64,000 nucleotides of DNA from Methylobacterium crusticola (GCF_003574465.1 NZ_QOWC01000007.1:26784-90783); one strand, 5' to 3'; counted from the first letter of the stretch, positions 33,886 through 43,441 are shown. A program made the numbers and translations. Notes: generated from the sequence alone by a model not told the origin.

Positions 33886-34551
33886 ATGCTCGAGACGGCC
33901 GCCCGGCTGGGACAGCTCTACCTGGGAAGCATGCGGCGCTACGCGGTGTTCCGGGGCCGCAGCAAGCGCGAGGAGCTGTGGGCGTTCGTCATCGTATGCC
34001 TGCTCCTGACCCTTGCGGCCCGCAGCCTCGACCGTCTCCTCGGACCGACGGGGTCTCCCTTCATCGGGTGCCGTCAGGCCGTGCAGTGGCTGCACGTGAT
34101 CCCGCTCCTCTCCCTGCTCGCCAGACGGGCCCACGACCTCGATCGTGCCGGCTACTGGCTGCTCTGGCCGCCGATCTGGACCGCGGTGTTCCGCGTTCGC
34201 GGTGAGCCCGGTCCGAACCGTTTCGGGCCGGGCTCGATCGAGAGCCGGCAAGCCTCGGGGAGCGGCACCGACGGGGAGGCCGCCGTCGACACCGCGATCA
34301 AGTCCGTGGACAGGCTCCGATCGCCGAGGTGGTACCGGTTCTTGATGTTTGGCGGCGTGATCAGCTTCTTCGGCGGCGTCATGCTGTACGGAGAGATGCA
34401 GCACGCCCCGAATCCGAACCGGTGGATCGCCGTGACGATCGGCATCTCGGCTCTCGCCGTGGGTGCGTTCCTCCTGCGCTGCGCCCGGATGTCCTACGTC
34501 GGCAGGAAGGCGCCCGTCCCGGATTCCGACGCGCGCCGGGACGGTCTCTAG
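33886..34551 (+). CDS. DUF805 membrane protein
   Basis: This 221-residue protein has the DUF805 opening YAVFRGRSKREELWAFVIVCLLL and the later LLARRAHDLDRAGYWLLW, with four or five membrane segments. A C-terminal extension adds two more segments (FLMFGGVISFFGGVM and AVTIGISALAVGAFLL). The family function is unknown. It stands alone between the transketolase operon and the convergent TetR gene. Confidence 0.8.
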   Translation: MLETAARLGQLYLGSMRRYAVFRGRSKREELWAFVIVCLLLTLAARSLDRLLGPTGSPFIGCRQAVQWLHVIPLLSLLARRAHDLDRAGYWLLWPPIWTAVFRVRGEPGPNRFGPGSIESRQASGSGTDGEAAVDTAIKSVDRLRSPRWYRFLMFGGVISFFGGVMLYGEMQHAPNPNRWIAVTIGISALAVGAFLLRCARMSYVGRKAPVPDSDARRDGL

Positions 34552-34637
34552 GCGCCGCGGGCGTTGCCGTGCCGCCACGAGCGGGCCGCGTCCCGGACGT
34601 GCCGGCGGCGCGACCGGGTCGGGCGGACACCCGCCGG

Positions 34638-34654
34638 CCCGGCCATGGGCCGGG
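34638..34654. terminator. Short hairpin between convergent genes
   Basis: CCCGGCC, loop ATG, GGCCGGG is a perfect 7-bp stem in the 170-bp gap between the DUF805 and TetR stops. It is a weak terminator candidate without a T-tract. Confidence 0.35.
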
Positions 34655-34721
34655 ACGCGGCACGCCGGCGGGCGACGTCCGGCCCTGCACGGATGCCGGG
34701 ATCCCCGCCCGGCGCTGGCGC

Positions 34722-35327
34722 TCAATCCCCGGGGAAGCGGGCCGCGACGCCCGCCACGACGTCCTCGACGATGTCCCGCAGGTCCGACGCCGCGACGCCG
34801 TCGCGCGCCTGGATCGAGATCCCCTGCATGACGGCAGCCAGGTGCCGGGCCAGCCGCTGCACCTGATCGTCGTCCGCGAAGGAGGAGAGCGCCTGGACGA
34901 TCCTCCCGCGCAGCGCCTCCCGCCGCGCGGCCGCATCGCGGGCAAGGGCGGCCTGGTCGGGGTGGCAGGCGACGAGGCCGCTCGAGATCATGCAGCCTCG
35001 TTCGTGCTCGCGGCGGGTGACGGCCGTGACGGCGTTCTCGAGCAGCAGCCGCACCGCCGCCGGCAGCGACCGCGCCGCCCCGATCGCCACCGCGTCCAGG
35101 CAGCCCAGCGTCTCCTCGTACCGCGTCATGGCCAGGCGGTAGAGGCCCGCCTTGCTCCCGAAGGCGGCGTACAGGCTCGGCGGCGCGACCCCGATCGCCT
35201 TCGTCAGGTCGCCGACCGACACGCCCTCGTAGCCGTGGCGCCAGAAGAGCAGCATCGCGGTCTCGACGGCCGCATCCCGGTCGAAGCTCCACGGCCGGCC
35301 GCCGCGCGATCTGCCCTCCTGTTCCAT
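34722..35327 (-). CDS. TetR-family transcriptional regulator
   Basis: This 201-residue regulator has an N-terminal TetR helix-turn-helix (DAAVETAMLLFWRHGYEGVS, then VGDLTKAIGVAPPSLYAAFGSK, ~15-60) and a C-terminal ligand domain with ERGCMISSG, like regulators close to AcrR/NemR. The ATG at 35327 is used; a GTG at 35354 would add nine residues but overlap the putative operator further. It is divergent from a Tat-exported hydrolase gene 77 bp away, which it probably represses. Confidence 0.88.
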   Translation of the reverse strand: MEQEGRSRGGRPWSFDRDAAVETAMLLFWRHGYEGVSVGDLTKAIGVAPPSLYAAFGSKAGLYRLAMTRYEETLGCLDAVAIGAARSLPAAVRLLLENAVTAVTRREHERGCMISSGLVACHPDQAALARDAAARREALRGRIVQALSSFADDDQVQRLARHLAAVMQGISIQARDGVAASDLRDIVEDVVAGVAARFPGD

Positions 35328-35389
35328 AGCGAACACTAAACTACGACTTGACACGCCGCGTCAAGCCGGTTGAATAGCGATCCTTAAAC
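35326..35389. promoter_or_regulatory. Paired TetR-operator-like repeats in divergent promoter
   Basis: ATAGCGAACACTAAAC (35326-35341) and ATAGCGATCCTTAAAC (35374-35389) agree at 13 of 16 positions and lie 48 bp apart. The first contains an imperfect palindrome TAGCG-AA-CACTA. Between them TTGACACGCCGCGTCAA (35348-35364) is a partial palindrome that also contains a -35-like TTGACA. The arrangement suits autorepression plus control of the hydrolase gene. Confidence 0.55.
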
Positions 35390-35404
35390 AAAGAGGCCCG
35401 CCTC

Positions 35405-36364
35405 GTGGATCAGACCCGCCGCCACTTCATGAGCGTTGCCGCCGCGGCCGCGGCCGCGGGGGCCCTGCGGCCCGGGAGCGCGTCGGGCGAGGCGCCGGTG
35501 CCGGCCGGCAAGGCGGCGCCCGCCGGGGCGGAGGGGACCCGGGCGTCCTTCCCGGTTCGCTCCGGCGACGGCACGGTGCTGGCGGCCGAGGCCAAGGGCG
35601 ACCCGGGCGCGCCCGAGATCCTGTTCATCCACGGCCTGCGTCAGAGCCGGCTGAGCTGGGACAAGCAGTTCGCCGACCCGGCCCTGGCGGGCCTGCGCCT
35701 GGTCCGCTTCGACCTGCGCGGACACGGCGATTCGGACAAGCCTGCGGAGCTGGAGGCCTATTCGGACGCCGACCGATGGGCGGACGATGTTGCGGCCGTG
35801 ATCGCGGCGGCGCGGCTGCGCCGCCCGGTCCTCGTCGGCTGGTCGCTCGGCGGCTACGTGGCCGGCGCGTACCTGCGCAGGCACGGCGGCTCCGGCATCG
35901 CCGGCCTCAACCTAGTCGACGCGGTGAGCCGGCTGTCGCTGGACCTGCTCACGCCGCTGGCGGGCGACTTCACCGGCAGCGCGACCTCGCACGACCTGGC
36001 GACGCGCGTCACCGCGACCGCGGAGTTCCTCGCCGCCTGCTTCCACCGGCCGCCGACCGGCATCGCGTTCCAGCGCATGCTCGTCGTCAACGGCATGACG
36101 GCGCGCGCGGCGAACGAGGGCTTCGTGAAGACCTCGACCACCGATCTCGAACCCGTCTTCGCGGCCTACGGCGGTCCGATCCTGCTGACGCACGGCGCGC
36201 ACGACCGCCTCGTTCGCCGGGCGATGGCGGAGCGCATCCGGTCGCTCAAGCCGGGAGCCCGCCTGTCCGTGTTCGCCGACAGCGGGCACAGCCCGTTCTA
36301 CGAGGAGCCCGCCCGCTTCGGGCGTGAGCTGGCCGCCTTCGTGGCCGCGGCGCACAAGGCCTGA
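35405..36364 (+). CDS. Tat-exported alpha/beta hydrolase
   Basis: This 319-residue hydrolase begins with a twin-arginine-like signal (MDQTRRHFMSVAAAAAAAGA), which implies export of the folded enzyme. The body has the oxyanion HGLRQS, the nucleophile in VGWSLGGY (Ser147), an acid in HGAHDRLV and the catalytic His in SGHSPFYEEP. It resembles peroxidase-like or ester hydrolases; the substrate is unknown. The GTG start at 35405 begins the Tat signal. It is likely controlled by the divergent TetR protein. Confidence 0.88.
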   Translation: MDQTRRHFMSVAAAAAAAGALRPGSASGEAPVPAGKAAPAGAEGTRASFPVRSGDGTVLAAEAKGDPGAPEILFIHGLRQSRLSWDKQFADPALAGLRLVRFDLRGHGDSDKPAELEAYSDADRWADDVAAVIAAARLRRPVLVGWSLGGYVAGAYLRRHGGSGIAGLNLVDAVSRLSLDLLTPLAGDFTGSATSHDLATRVTATAEFLAACFHRPPTGIAFQRMLVVNGMTARAANEGFVKTSTTDLEPVFAAYGGPILLTHGAHDRLVRRAMAERIRSLKPGARLSVFADSGHSPFYEEPARFGRELAAFVAAAHKA

Positions 36365-36574
36365 CATCCGTGCCAAGCGGCGTCGGTCGCCCGACCCGCA
36401 TCCGGCGCCCTCTCCCGCGCGCAGGCGGCGCTCCGCCTTCCTTCTCGAAGGCCGGCGACAGCCGATCGGCGCCGGGCACGGCCTCCAGGCCCGTAACCCT
36501 CGCGACGCGACGCGATGCGCGCGCCGGTCCGCAGCCCGTCCGTCGACGGTCCGATCCGTCCCGCGAGGAACACG

Positions 36575-37474
36575 ATGGCTCCGCTTGAGATCGCCTGCGC
36601 CGTGCTCGTGCCGCTCCTGTGGGGCGTGCAGTACGCCGTCATCAAGGCCGGACTGGCCGTCTTCCCGCCCCTGTTCTTCGTCGGCCTGCGCTTCGCGGTC
36701 GTCGCCGCGATCCTGCTGCCGTTCGTCGGGCGGCCCACCCGGCGCGAGCTGCGCGTCTTCCTGGTCATCTCGGTCTTCGTCGGCGGCCTCAACTTCGGCC
36801 TCGTCTTCGTCGGCCTCGCCGGGGCGCCCGCGAGCGTGACCGGCATCGCCAACCAGCTCTGGTCACCCTTCGCGCTCGTCCTCGCATGGCCCCTGCTCGG
36901 GGAGAAGCCGTCGCGGCGGGCGGTCGTCGGCGTCCTGATCGCCCTCGCCGGCGTGACCTTGGCGGTCGCCGATCCGGCGGTCGTTGTCCCGGTCGTCCCG
37001 ACGCTCCTCGTCGTCGGATCGGCCCTGGCGCTCGCGACCGGCAGCGTGCTGACCAAGCGGTACGGCCCCCTGGATCCCATGAGGCTGATGGCCTGGATGT
37101 CGCTGTTCACGGTGCCGCAGGTCCTGGTCGCGTCGGCCGTCACCGAGGCGGGACAGGTGCAGGCGCTGGCGATCGCGGATCGCACGGCGTGGCTGTCGTT
37201 CGCCTACACCGTGCTGATCGGGGGGATCGGCGGCTTCGGCTTGTGGTTCTGGCTCCTCGCGCGGTGCGCGATGGCGCGGTTGGCGCCCTTCACGCTGCTC
37301 CAGGCGGCCTTCGCGATCGCCGCCGGGGCGATCTTCCGGCACGAGCCGCTCACCGCAACGCTCGTCGCGGGGGCGGCCCTGTGCATCGGCGGCGTGGCGC
37401 TCTCGCAGCGACCCGCGCCCGCCCGGCACCCGCGCTCAGGCGCGCCCCCGGCCCGCGTGCCCTCGACCCCGTGA
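36575..37474 (+). CDS. EamA/DMT-family transporter
   Basis: This 299-residue inner-membrane protein has ten predicted segments in two EamA halves: it opens APLEIACAVLVPLLWGVQYAV and the second half begins VGSALALATGSVLTKRYG. The family exports metabolites and amino acids or drugs. The ATG at 36575 follows GAGGAA and puts the first membrane segment at the N-terminus, as usual; the frame's 20-residue upstream extension is discarded. No functional partner is adjacent. Confidence 0.88.
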   Translation: MAPLEIACAVLVPLLWGVQYAVIKAGLAVFPPLFFVGLRFAVVAAILLPFVGRPTRRELRVFLVISVFVGGLNFGLVFVGLAGAPASVTGIANQLWSPFALVLAWPLLGEKPSRRAVVGVLIALAGVTLAVADPAVVVPVVPTLLVVGSALALATGSVLTKRYGPLDPMRLMAWMSLFTVPQVLVASAVTEAGQVQALAIADRTAWLSFAYTVLIGGIGGFGLWFWLLARCAMARLAPFTLLQAAFAIAAGAIFRHEPLTATLVAGAALCIGGVALSQRPAPARHPRSGAPPARVPSTP

Positions 37475-37605
37475 GGCGCCGGCGCCTGCGCGCGGAACGC
37501 CTGCGTCGGCTCGAGCGAGCGCCGCCCGTGCGCCGCACCGGCGTTCGGGTCCGGGTCGGGCGCGGCTGCGCGGGCGGGGATGAACCGGGGCGCGGGGCGG
37601 GACGG

Positions 37606-38307
37606 TCAGGCCGCGCGCAGCGCGATCCAGGCGCCCCAGAACAAGCTCGAGAAGAACATCTCGGCCGCCTCGAACCCGGAGCCCGCGAGCAGCGCCGCCA
37701 CGGCGGCGTCGGACGCGGGTGGCTCGGCGGCGTGCAGGATCTTGCCGAGCTTCGCCTCCACCTCCGCGTCGTCCGCTCCGTGCAGGCGCCAGCGCTCGGA
37801 CCAGGCCGAGAGGAAGAGGGGGTGGCTCGCGTACACCCCCCGGTTGCCCGCCAGGATGAGCGGCGCCCCCGGTTCGAGGCGGGCCGCGAGCGCCGCCAGG
37901 ACCGCGCGCTTCGCCTCGGACCCCGGCAGGTGATGGAGCACGCCGATCAGCGTCGCGGCGTCGAAGCGCCCGCGCGCGGGGAGGTCCTCGACGCGCCCGA
38001 CATGGAAGTCGACCCGGGCATCCAGGCCGGCGGCCGCGACGTTCGCCCGCGCCGCGTCGAGCATGGGCCCGGACGGGTCGACGGCGGTGTAGCGCCAGTG
38101 CGGCGCGAGGCGGGCGGTCGTCAGGATCTCCTGCGCGGTTCCGCCGGCACCCGCGACGAGGAGGCGGGCGTGGCGGCCGCGCCCGAGCCGAGCGGCGAGC
38201 AGGCAGGCCGCCAGCTCGTGGCAGGCGTCGTAGCCGGCGAGCGCGATCCGGCTCTGCACGGCGTACTCGTCGGCGCGAGCGTCGAACTTCGAGGTGGACG
38301 CGGTCAT
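37606..38307 (-). CDS. SAM-dependent methyltransferase
   Basis: This 233-residue class I methyltransferase has LLVAGAGGTAQEI (motif I, ~50-62), YTAVDPSGPMLD with the ribose-binding Asp, and ATLIGVLHHLP. The acceptor is unknown; small-molecule methyltransferases of this layout act on quinones, lipids or metalloids. The ATG at 38307 sits 8 nt after GGAG. The gene is convergent with the EamA gene. Confidence 0.85.
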   Translation of the reverse strand: MTASTSKFDARADEYAVQSRIALAGYDACHELAACLLAARLGRGRHARLLVAGAGGTAQEILTTARLAPHWRYTAVDPSGPMLDAARANVAAAGLDARVDFHVGRVEDLPARGRFDAATLIGVLHHLPGSEAKRAVLAALAARLEPGAPLILAGNRGVYASHPLFLSAWSERWRLHGADDAEVEAKLGKILHAAEPPASDAAVAALLAGSGFEAAEMFFSSLFWGAWIALRAA

Positions 38308-38423
38308 GCAAGGGGCTCCATCACGCCCGCCCACGCGAGCGCTGCCTCGAAATCCGTCTCCGCCCGCGTCCCGCCCGACGCGGTGCCGGCCGCCCGCGAT
38401 GCGATCCGGCCACCCTCGTCACG

Positions 38424-40187
38424 TCAAAGATCGACGACGACGTCGCCCCGCGGTCGCGAACAGCAGATCAGCACGCTGCCCTCGGCCGGGGCATCGATCG
38501 GGCCGGGGTCGTAATCGATCGGCCCCGCGACGAGGCCTGACTCGCAGGTGTGGCACACTCCCGTCCGGCACGACCAGCGCACGGGGACGTCGCAGGCCTC
38601 CGCGAGATCGAGCAGGCTCGAGAACGCCGCGTCCCAGCGGACATGCACGCCGCTGCGCGCGAACGAGACCCGCGGTCCCGTGCCGGGAGGCCCTGCCGGC
38701 GGATGCGGCGGCCGATGCGGCGATGCGGCGATGCCCGGGGTGAGGGACGGAACGCCGCCGAACGTCTCGCCGTGGATGCGGTCCGGCCCGACGCCGGCGG
38801 TCGCCAGTCCGGCCGTCATCTCGCTCATGAACGCCGAGGGCCCGCAGACGTAGAAATCCCCGTCGAGCGGCAGGCCGAGCTCCCGGAGCACCGGCGCGCC
38901 GAAGCGCCCGGCCGCATCGTAATCGAGGCCGGGCCGGTCTCCCGGGTCGGGCGAGCTGTAGCGGATGTGCCGATGGCGGTTCGCCAGCAGCGCGAGGAGG
39001 CTGCGCGTTTCCTCGGCGAAGGGGTGTTCGCGCCCGTTCCGGGTCCCGTGCAACCACCAGACCTCCCGGGTCGATGCCGCGGCCGCCAAGGCGTGCAGCA
39101 TCGCGAGCACCGGCGTCACGCCGATCCCGGCACTCAGCAGGACGACGGGCGTCGCGCCCGGTCGAAGGATGAAGCGGCCGCGCGGCGCGCTCACCCCCAC
39201 CGTGTCGCCGACGGCGAGGCCGTCGCCGATGTAGCGGCTTGCCGTACCGTGCGCCTCCCGCTTCACGCTCACGCGATAGGACGCGGCGCTCGACGCCTCC
39301 GACAGGGAGTAGCTCCGCAGCATCGTGGCTCCGGCCGCCGGCCCGAGCTGCAGCACGACGTACTGTCCTGGACGTCCCGGAGGGAGGGGCCGGCCATCCG
39401 CCGGCTCCAGCGTGAGCGAGACCACGGTGCCGCTCTCCCGGACCTTGCGCGAGACGCGGAGCGGGCGGAACCCCGGCCAGGCCGGCGCCGGGCCCGCGGC
39501 CGTGCCGAGCCCGGCATTTCCGCTCCGCGTGCCGTCGTTGTCGCGTCCCTGGGCGAGAAGCGCGTCGAAGGATCGCCGCCAGCCGGGGCTGAGGGCCGGG
39601 ATGCGGAGCGCGCGCTCCAGCTGGTCGCCGGGATGACCCGGCAAGTACAGCAACGCGTTGACGTCCGCGACGCTCATCCTCTCGGCGCCGGCCTCCACGA
39701 GCGCGATCTCGTCCCCGGCCTGCACCTCGCCTTCCTCCAGCACGCGGACGTAGAAGCCGGGCCTTCCGTGCGCGACCAGCAGGGCGGCCATCCTCGGCTC
39801 GTTCATCCGGATGCCGACCCGGTAGCACGTCACCCGCGGCTGCGTGACCTCGAGCACGGCGCGGCCGACGCGATAGCGGTCCCCGATGCAGACGTCCGCG
39901 TCCGCGAGGCCGTCGACGGTGAAGTTCTCGCCGAACTGCCCATGACTGAAGTCTCGCCGCCCGAGCTGCGTCTCCCAGTACCGGTAGGACTCGATCTGGT
40001 AGACGAACACGGCCCGATGTTCGCCGCCATGGCCGGCGAGGTCGCCCTGCCCGTCGCCGTCGACGTTGAGGCGCCGCACCCGACGCCGGCCCTCGACCGG
40101 CGCCTTCCAGATGCCGGTGCGGACGGTCCTGCCTTGCCACGCGACGTCCCGCGGCAGACCCACGTTGACCGAAAGCAGACGTGCCAT
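38424..40187 (-). CDS. MOSC-ferredoxin reductase-ferredoxin fusion oxidoreductase
   Basis: This 587-residue protein joins three modules. A YiiM-like MOSC domain (~1-215) contains GQFGENFTVDGL and the sulfur/cofactor Cys in VTCYRVGIRM. An FAD/NAD ferredoxin-reductase module (~240-460) carries LRSYSLSE and VLLSAGIGVTPVLAMLHAL. A plant-type [2Fe-2S] ferredoxin carries cysteines at ~540, 545, 548 and 575. MOSC proteins bind a molybdenum cofactor or move sulfur; the chain suggests electron flow from NAD(P)H through FAD and iron-sulfur to that domain, as in hydroxylamine-reducing MOSC enzymes. The ATG at 40187 starts the MOSC fold. Confidence 0.9.
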   Translation of the reverse strand: MARLLSVNVGLPRDVAWQGRTVRTGIWKAPVEGRRRVRRLNVDGDGQGDLAGHGGEHRAVFVYQIESYRYWETQLGRRDFSHGQFGENFTVDGLADADVCIGDRYRVGRAVLEVTQPRVTCYRVGIRMNEPRMAALLVAHGRPGFYVRVLEEGEVQAGDEIALVEAGAERMSVADVNALLYLPGHPGDQLERALRIPALSPGWRRSFDALLAQGRDNDGTRSGNAGLGTAAGPAPAWPGFRPLRVSRKVRESGTVVSLTLEPADGRPLPPGRPGQYVVLQLGPAAGATMLRSYSLSEASSAASYRVSVKREAHGTASRYIGDGLAVGDTVGVSAPRGRFILRPGATPVVLLSAGIGVTPVLAMLHALAAAASTREVWWLHGTRNGREHPFAEETRSLLALLANRHRHIRYSSPDPGDRPGLDYDAAGRFGAPVLRELGLPLDGDFYVCGPSAFMSEMTAGLATAGVGPDRIHGETFGGVPSLTPGIAASPHRPPHPPAGPPGTGPRVSFARSGVHVRWDAAFSSLLDLAEACDVPVRWSCRTGVCHTCESGLVAGPIDYDPGPIDAPAEGSVLICCSRPRGDVVVDL

Positions 40188-40884
40188 CACGCTCTCCGCC
40201 AGGCTGGATCGCTCGACCCGAGGGGAGCCCGGGAGCCGCCTCGGTCCGCGGGCACCGGCCGCGCCTCGACCCGGCGCCGTGCGTCCCGCGCGACGATCCC
40301 CTCGGCCACCCGGTAGGACAGCCCTCCCGTCCCGGCGGGCGGAGCCGCTCCGGGGTGATGCATGAGACGGTGATTCGCTGTCAACGGCGGAATCCGGGGA
40401 GATCCGGCACGCAACGACCGACCGTATCGGGCGGCCCTGGACCCTGGCGCGCCCCACCTTCGAGGCGGGCGGCTCCGAAGGGGGAGCGCGCGACGGGCGA
40501 GACCCTGCGCGCCGCCGCCGCCATGCCCGTCGCCGCGGCCCGGGTCGCACCCGGCGCCGGGCGCACCCTCCGCGCCCCGCCGTGACCGCCGCCGGCGCGA
40601 CGTCGCGCCGGGACGCCCTCGACGAGGCGGATCGAACGCACTCCTCCGCCACCGGCGCCCGCCCGGGCCCCGGCGCCCGCCCGGGTGCGGCCGTTCTGCG
40701 CGTGGGGCGTCCGCGCGCGACGAGCGGCACGGCCCGGGCGAGCACGCGCCAAGGCCCGGTCCCGCGTTCCAACCCGCTGCCCTTGTGCGAGAACGTCCGG
40801 TAGAACTCCCCGACAGGAGCGTCGCGGGGCTCCCGTCCGCGATGCGCCGGCCGCGCCCGGGATGCCCCCGGGGGAGCGTGGCCG
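40188..40884. other. 697-bp non-coding gap
   Basis: No convincing gene lies here. Frames that cross it are low-complexity Arg/Ala/Pro stretches. An 18-bp-period direct repeat (CCGGCGCCCGCCCGGG at 40652-40667 and 40670-40685) is the only structure I noticed. Promoters for the flanking divergent genes must be present. Confidence 0.45.
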
Positions 40885-42204
40885 ATGGGGGTGGTGGCGA
40901 TGAGCGACACGCGCGGCAGGGTCGAGCAGCCGGTGAGAATGGCCGCCGGGGAGGACCGCGCCGGCCCTCTCGCGAGGCCGGGCGCCGGCCCCATGACCGA
41001 ACCCGCCGACAATCCGGCGGCCCGCGCCCGCGTGGCGAAGCCCCGGCGCTCCTCGCGCGCGCTGGACGCGGCCGTGTCGATCGCGGACCTGCGCAGGCTC
41101 GCGGCGCGCCGCCTGCCCCGGTCCGTGTTCGACTTCATCGACGGCGGCGCCGGCGACGAAGTGACCTTGCGCGACAACGAGGCCGCCTTCGCGGACTGGC
41201 AGCTCGTGCCGCGGGTCGGCGTCGACGTCAGCCGGCGCTCGGCCGAGGCCGACATCGTCGGAGCCCGCTCTCAGGCTCCGTTGCTGCTCGCACCGACCGG
41301 GCTCGCGGGGTTCTTCTGGCCCTCGGGCGAGATCGCGGCGGCGCGGGCCGCCGCGGCGGCCGGCCTCCCGTTCTGCCTGTCGACGAACTCGGTCGCCTCG
41401 ATCGAGGCCGTGGCGGACGCCGTGCCCGACGCCGACCGCTGGTTCCAGCTCTACGCCTTGAAGGACCGGGACTGGATGCACGCCCTGGTGTCCCGGGCGC
41501 GGGTCGCGCGCTACCGGGTCCTCTGCATCACGGTCGATCTCCCCGTGCAGGGACGCCGGGAGCGCGACGTCCGCAACGCCTTCACGGTGCCGCTGCGCCC
41601 CCGCGCCGCGACGATGCTCGACCTCGCGCGCCGTCCGCGCTGGCTCGCCGGCGCATTGCTGTCGCCGCCCCGCTTCGGCAACTTCGAGGGCGCGGCACCG
41701 GCGGGCTTCACCAGCGTCGCCCAGCACGTCGCCTCCCTGTTCGATCCGTCCGTGACCTGGGACGACCTCGCCCGCCTGCGCGACCTCTGGCCCGGGCCCG
41801 TCGTCATCAAGGGCGTGCTCCACCCGGACGATGCCGCGCGGGCGGTCGGGATCGGGGCCGACGGCGTGATGGTGTCCAATCACGGCGGGCGCCAGCTCGA
41901 CCACGTCCCGGCGCCGATCTCCGTCCTGCCCGAGATCGTCGCGGCGGTCGGCGGGCGCGCGCAGGTCATCCTCGACGGCGGCGTCCGCCGCGGCACCGAC
42001 ATCCTGAAGGCGGTCGCGCTCGGAGCCTCGTCCTGCAGCATCGGCCGGGCCTTCCTGTGGGGCTTGTGCGCCGCCGGCCAGGACGGCGTCGCGACCGCGA
42101 TCGCCATCCTGCGCGACGAGCTCGACAATGCCATGACGCTGCTGGGCACGGCGCGCATCGCGGACGTGGGCGCGGACCACGTGCGGCCGCGCCGGCCGGG
42201 ATGA
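40885..42204 (+). CDS. FMN-dependent alpha-hydroxy-acid dehydrogenase/oxidase
   Basis: This 439-residue enzyme of the LldD/glycolate-oxidase/mandelate-dehydrogenase family has SVFDFIDGGAGDE, APTGLAGFFWP, the catalytic His-Gly-Gly-Arg in VSNHGGRQLDHV, and the FMN-phosphate loop DGGVRRGTDILKA. It oxidises a 2-hydroxy acid such as lactate or mandelate. The first ~65 residues are not conserved; starts at 40885 (preceded by GGGGGAG), 40900 and 40993 are all possible, and the last brings the length nearest the usual ~380. A solute-binding gene follows 54 bp later. Confidence 0.88.
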   Translation: MGVVAMSDTRGRVEQPVRMAAGEDRAGPLARPGAGPMTEPADNPAARARVAKPRRSSRALDAAVSIADLRRLAARRLPRSVFDFIDGGAGDEVTLRDNEAAFADWQLVPRVGVDVSRRSAEADIVGARSQAPLLLAPTGLAGFFWPSGEIAAARAAAAAGLPFCLSTNSVASIEAVADAVPDADRWFQLYALKDRDWMHALVSRARVARYRVLCITVDLPVQGRRERDVRNAFTVPLRPRAATMLDLARRPRWLAGALLSPPRFGNFEGAAPAGFTSVAQHVASLFDPSVTWDDLARLRDLWPGPVVIKGVLHPDDAARAVGIGADGVMVSNHGGRQLDHVPAPISVLPEIVAAVGGRAQVILDGGVRRGTDILKAVALGASSCSIGRAFLWGLCAAGQDGVATAIAILRDELDNAMTLLGTARIADVGADHVRPRRPG

Positions 42205-42258
42205 GTTGCCCGCCGGCCCCGGGCCGTTAAGCTGCCGGCAACGATCGGGGAGGCAGAC

Positions 42259-43389
42259 ATGAACCGCCGCGTCACGCTCGCTTCGGCCCTCTGGCTCGCC
42301 GCGGGTCTCGCCTGCGGCCCCGCGGCGGCGGATCCCCTGAAGATCGGGGTGGCCGCGGCCATCACGGGGCCGGGCGCCGAATCCGGCAAGTACATCGTTC
42401 AAGGGGTGAGGCTCGCGGTCGAGGAGGTCAACAAGGCGGGCGGCGTGCTCGGCCGCCCCATCGCTCTCGTGATCGAGGACGACCAGAGCACCAATCCGGG
42501 TGCCATCCTGGCCTTCAGCAAGCTCAGCGCCGATCCCACGATCCCGGCCTTCATCGCGCCGGTGCGGAGCACGCAGGTCCAGGCCATCGGCCCGGACGTC
42601 GCCAAGGCGGCCCGGCCGGCGCTGATCGGCGGCACGGATCCGCAACTCACGGCGGCCGGCAACCCTTGGCTCTTCCGCTTCCGTCCAAACGACCGCTACT
42701 CGGCGCGCGTCATCGCGGAGTTCGGCGTCAAGACGCTGGGCAGGCGCAAGTGGGCGCTCGTCCACTCGAGCGACGCCTTCGGCACCAGCGGCATGCGCAA
42801 CCTTGCCGCCGCGCTGAAGGAGCAGGGGATCGAGCCGCTGGTGGTGCAGGCTTTCCCCAACAACTCGCAGGATTTCACCGCCGTCGCACTCGCCGTGAAG
42901 CAATCCGGGGCGGACGTGCTCGGAACCTACATCCCGTTCGAGACGGACCAGGGCATCTTCGCGCGGCAGTTGCGCCAGCTCGGGGTCAGCATCGACTGGG
43001 TCGGCTCCTCGACCACGGCCAGCGCCACGGCCCTGAAGCTCGCCGGCCCCGCCCTGGAGGGCGCCTACGCGGCCTCCGACTTCCACCGCGACGCGAACCG
43101 GGCCGCGAAGGCCTACGCGGAGAAGTACGAGGCCGCGTACAAGGCGGCCCCCGACTTCTTCTCGGCCTGGGCCTACGACGCCGTGAACGTCCTGTCGCGG
43201 GCCATCAACACGGCCGGCAGCCTCGATCCGGACAGGATCCGGGCGGCCATCCTGGCGACGAAGGACCTCGAGGGCGCCGAGGGCACCTACACGTTCGACC
43301 GGAACGGCGACGGGCTGCACGGCTACAACATCGTGCGCAACGAGCGCGGCTCCGTGACGTTCATCAAGCGCGTCGACTTCAAGGATTAG
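42259..43389 (+). CDS. Orphan LivJ-type solute-binding protein
   Basis: This 376-residue periplasmic binding protein has a signal peptide (MNRRVTLASALWLAAGLACG, cleavage near AAA-DP), then IGVAAAITGPGAESGKYIVQG and the family body. No permease or ATPase genes adjoin it; it may serve a remote importer or act with a signalling protein. It lies close behind the hydroxy-acid oxidase, so its ligand may be that enzyme's substrate (inference). Confidence 0.9.
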   Translation: MNRRVTLASALWLAAGLACGPAAADPLKIGVAAAITGPGAESGKYIVQGVRLAVEEVNKAGGVLGRPIALVIEDDQSTNPGAILAFSKLSADPTIPAFIAPVRSTQVQAIGPDVAKAARPALIGGTDPQLTAAGNPWLFRFRPNDRYSARVIAEFGVKTLGRRKWALVHSSDAFGTSGMRNLAAALKEQGIEPLVVQAFPNNSQDFTAVALAVKQSGADVLGTYIPFETDQGIFARQLRQLGVSIDWVGSSTTASATALKLAGPALEGAYAASDFHRDANRAAKAYAEKYEAAYKAAPDFFSAWAYDAVNVLSRAINTAGSLDPDRIRAAILATKDLEGAEGTYTFDRNGDGLHGYNIVRNERGSVTFIKRVDFKD

Positions 43390-43441
43390 TGCCGGTCCGG
43401 CGCGGCCGCCCGGGCGCGCCGCGCGCTCGGGATCGTCCCGG

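Noticed and set aside
40652..40685. CCGGCGCCCGCCCGGG direct repeat as a mobile-element footprint
   Set aside because: Only two units in a very GC-rich gap, with no flanking duplication or transposase; slippage is enough to explain it.
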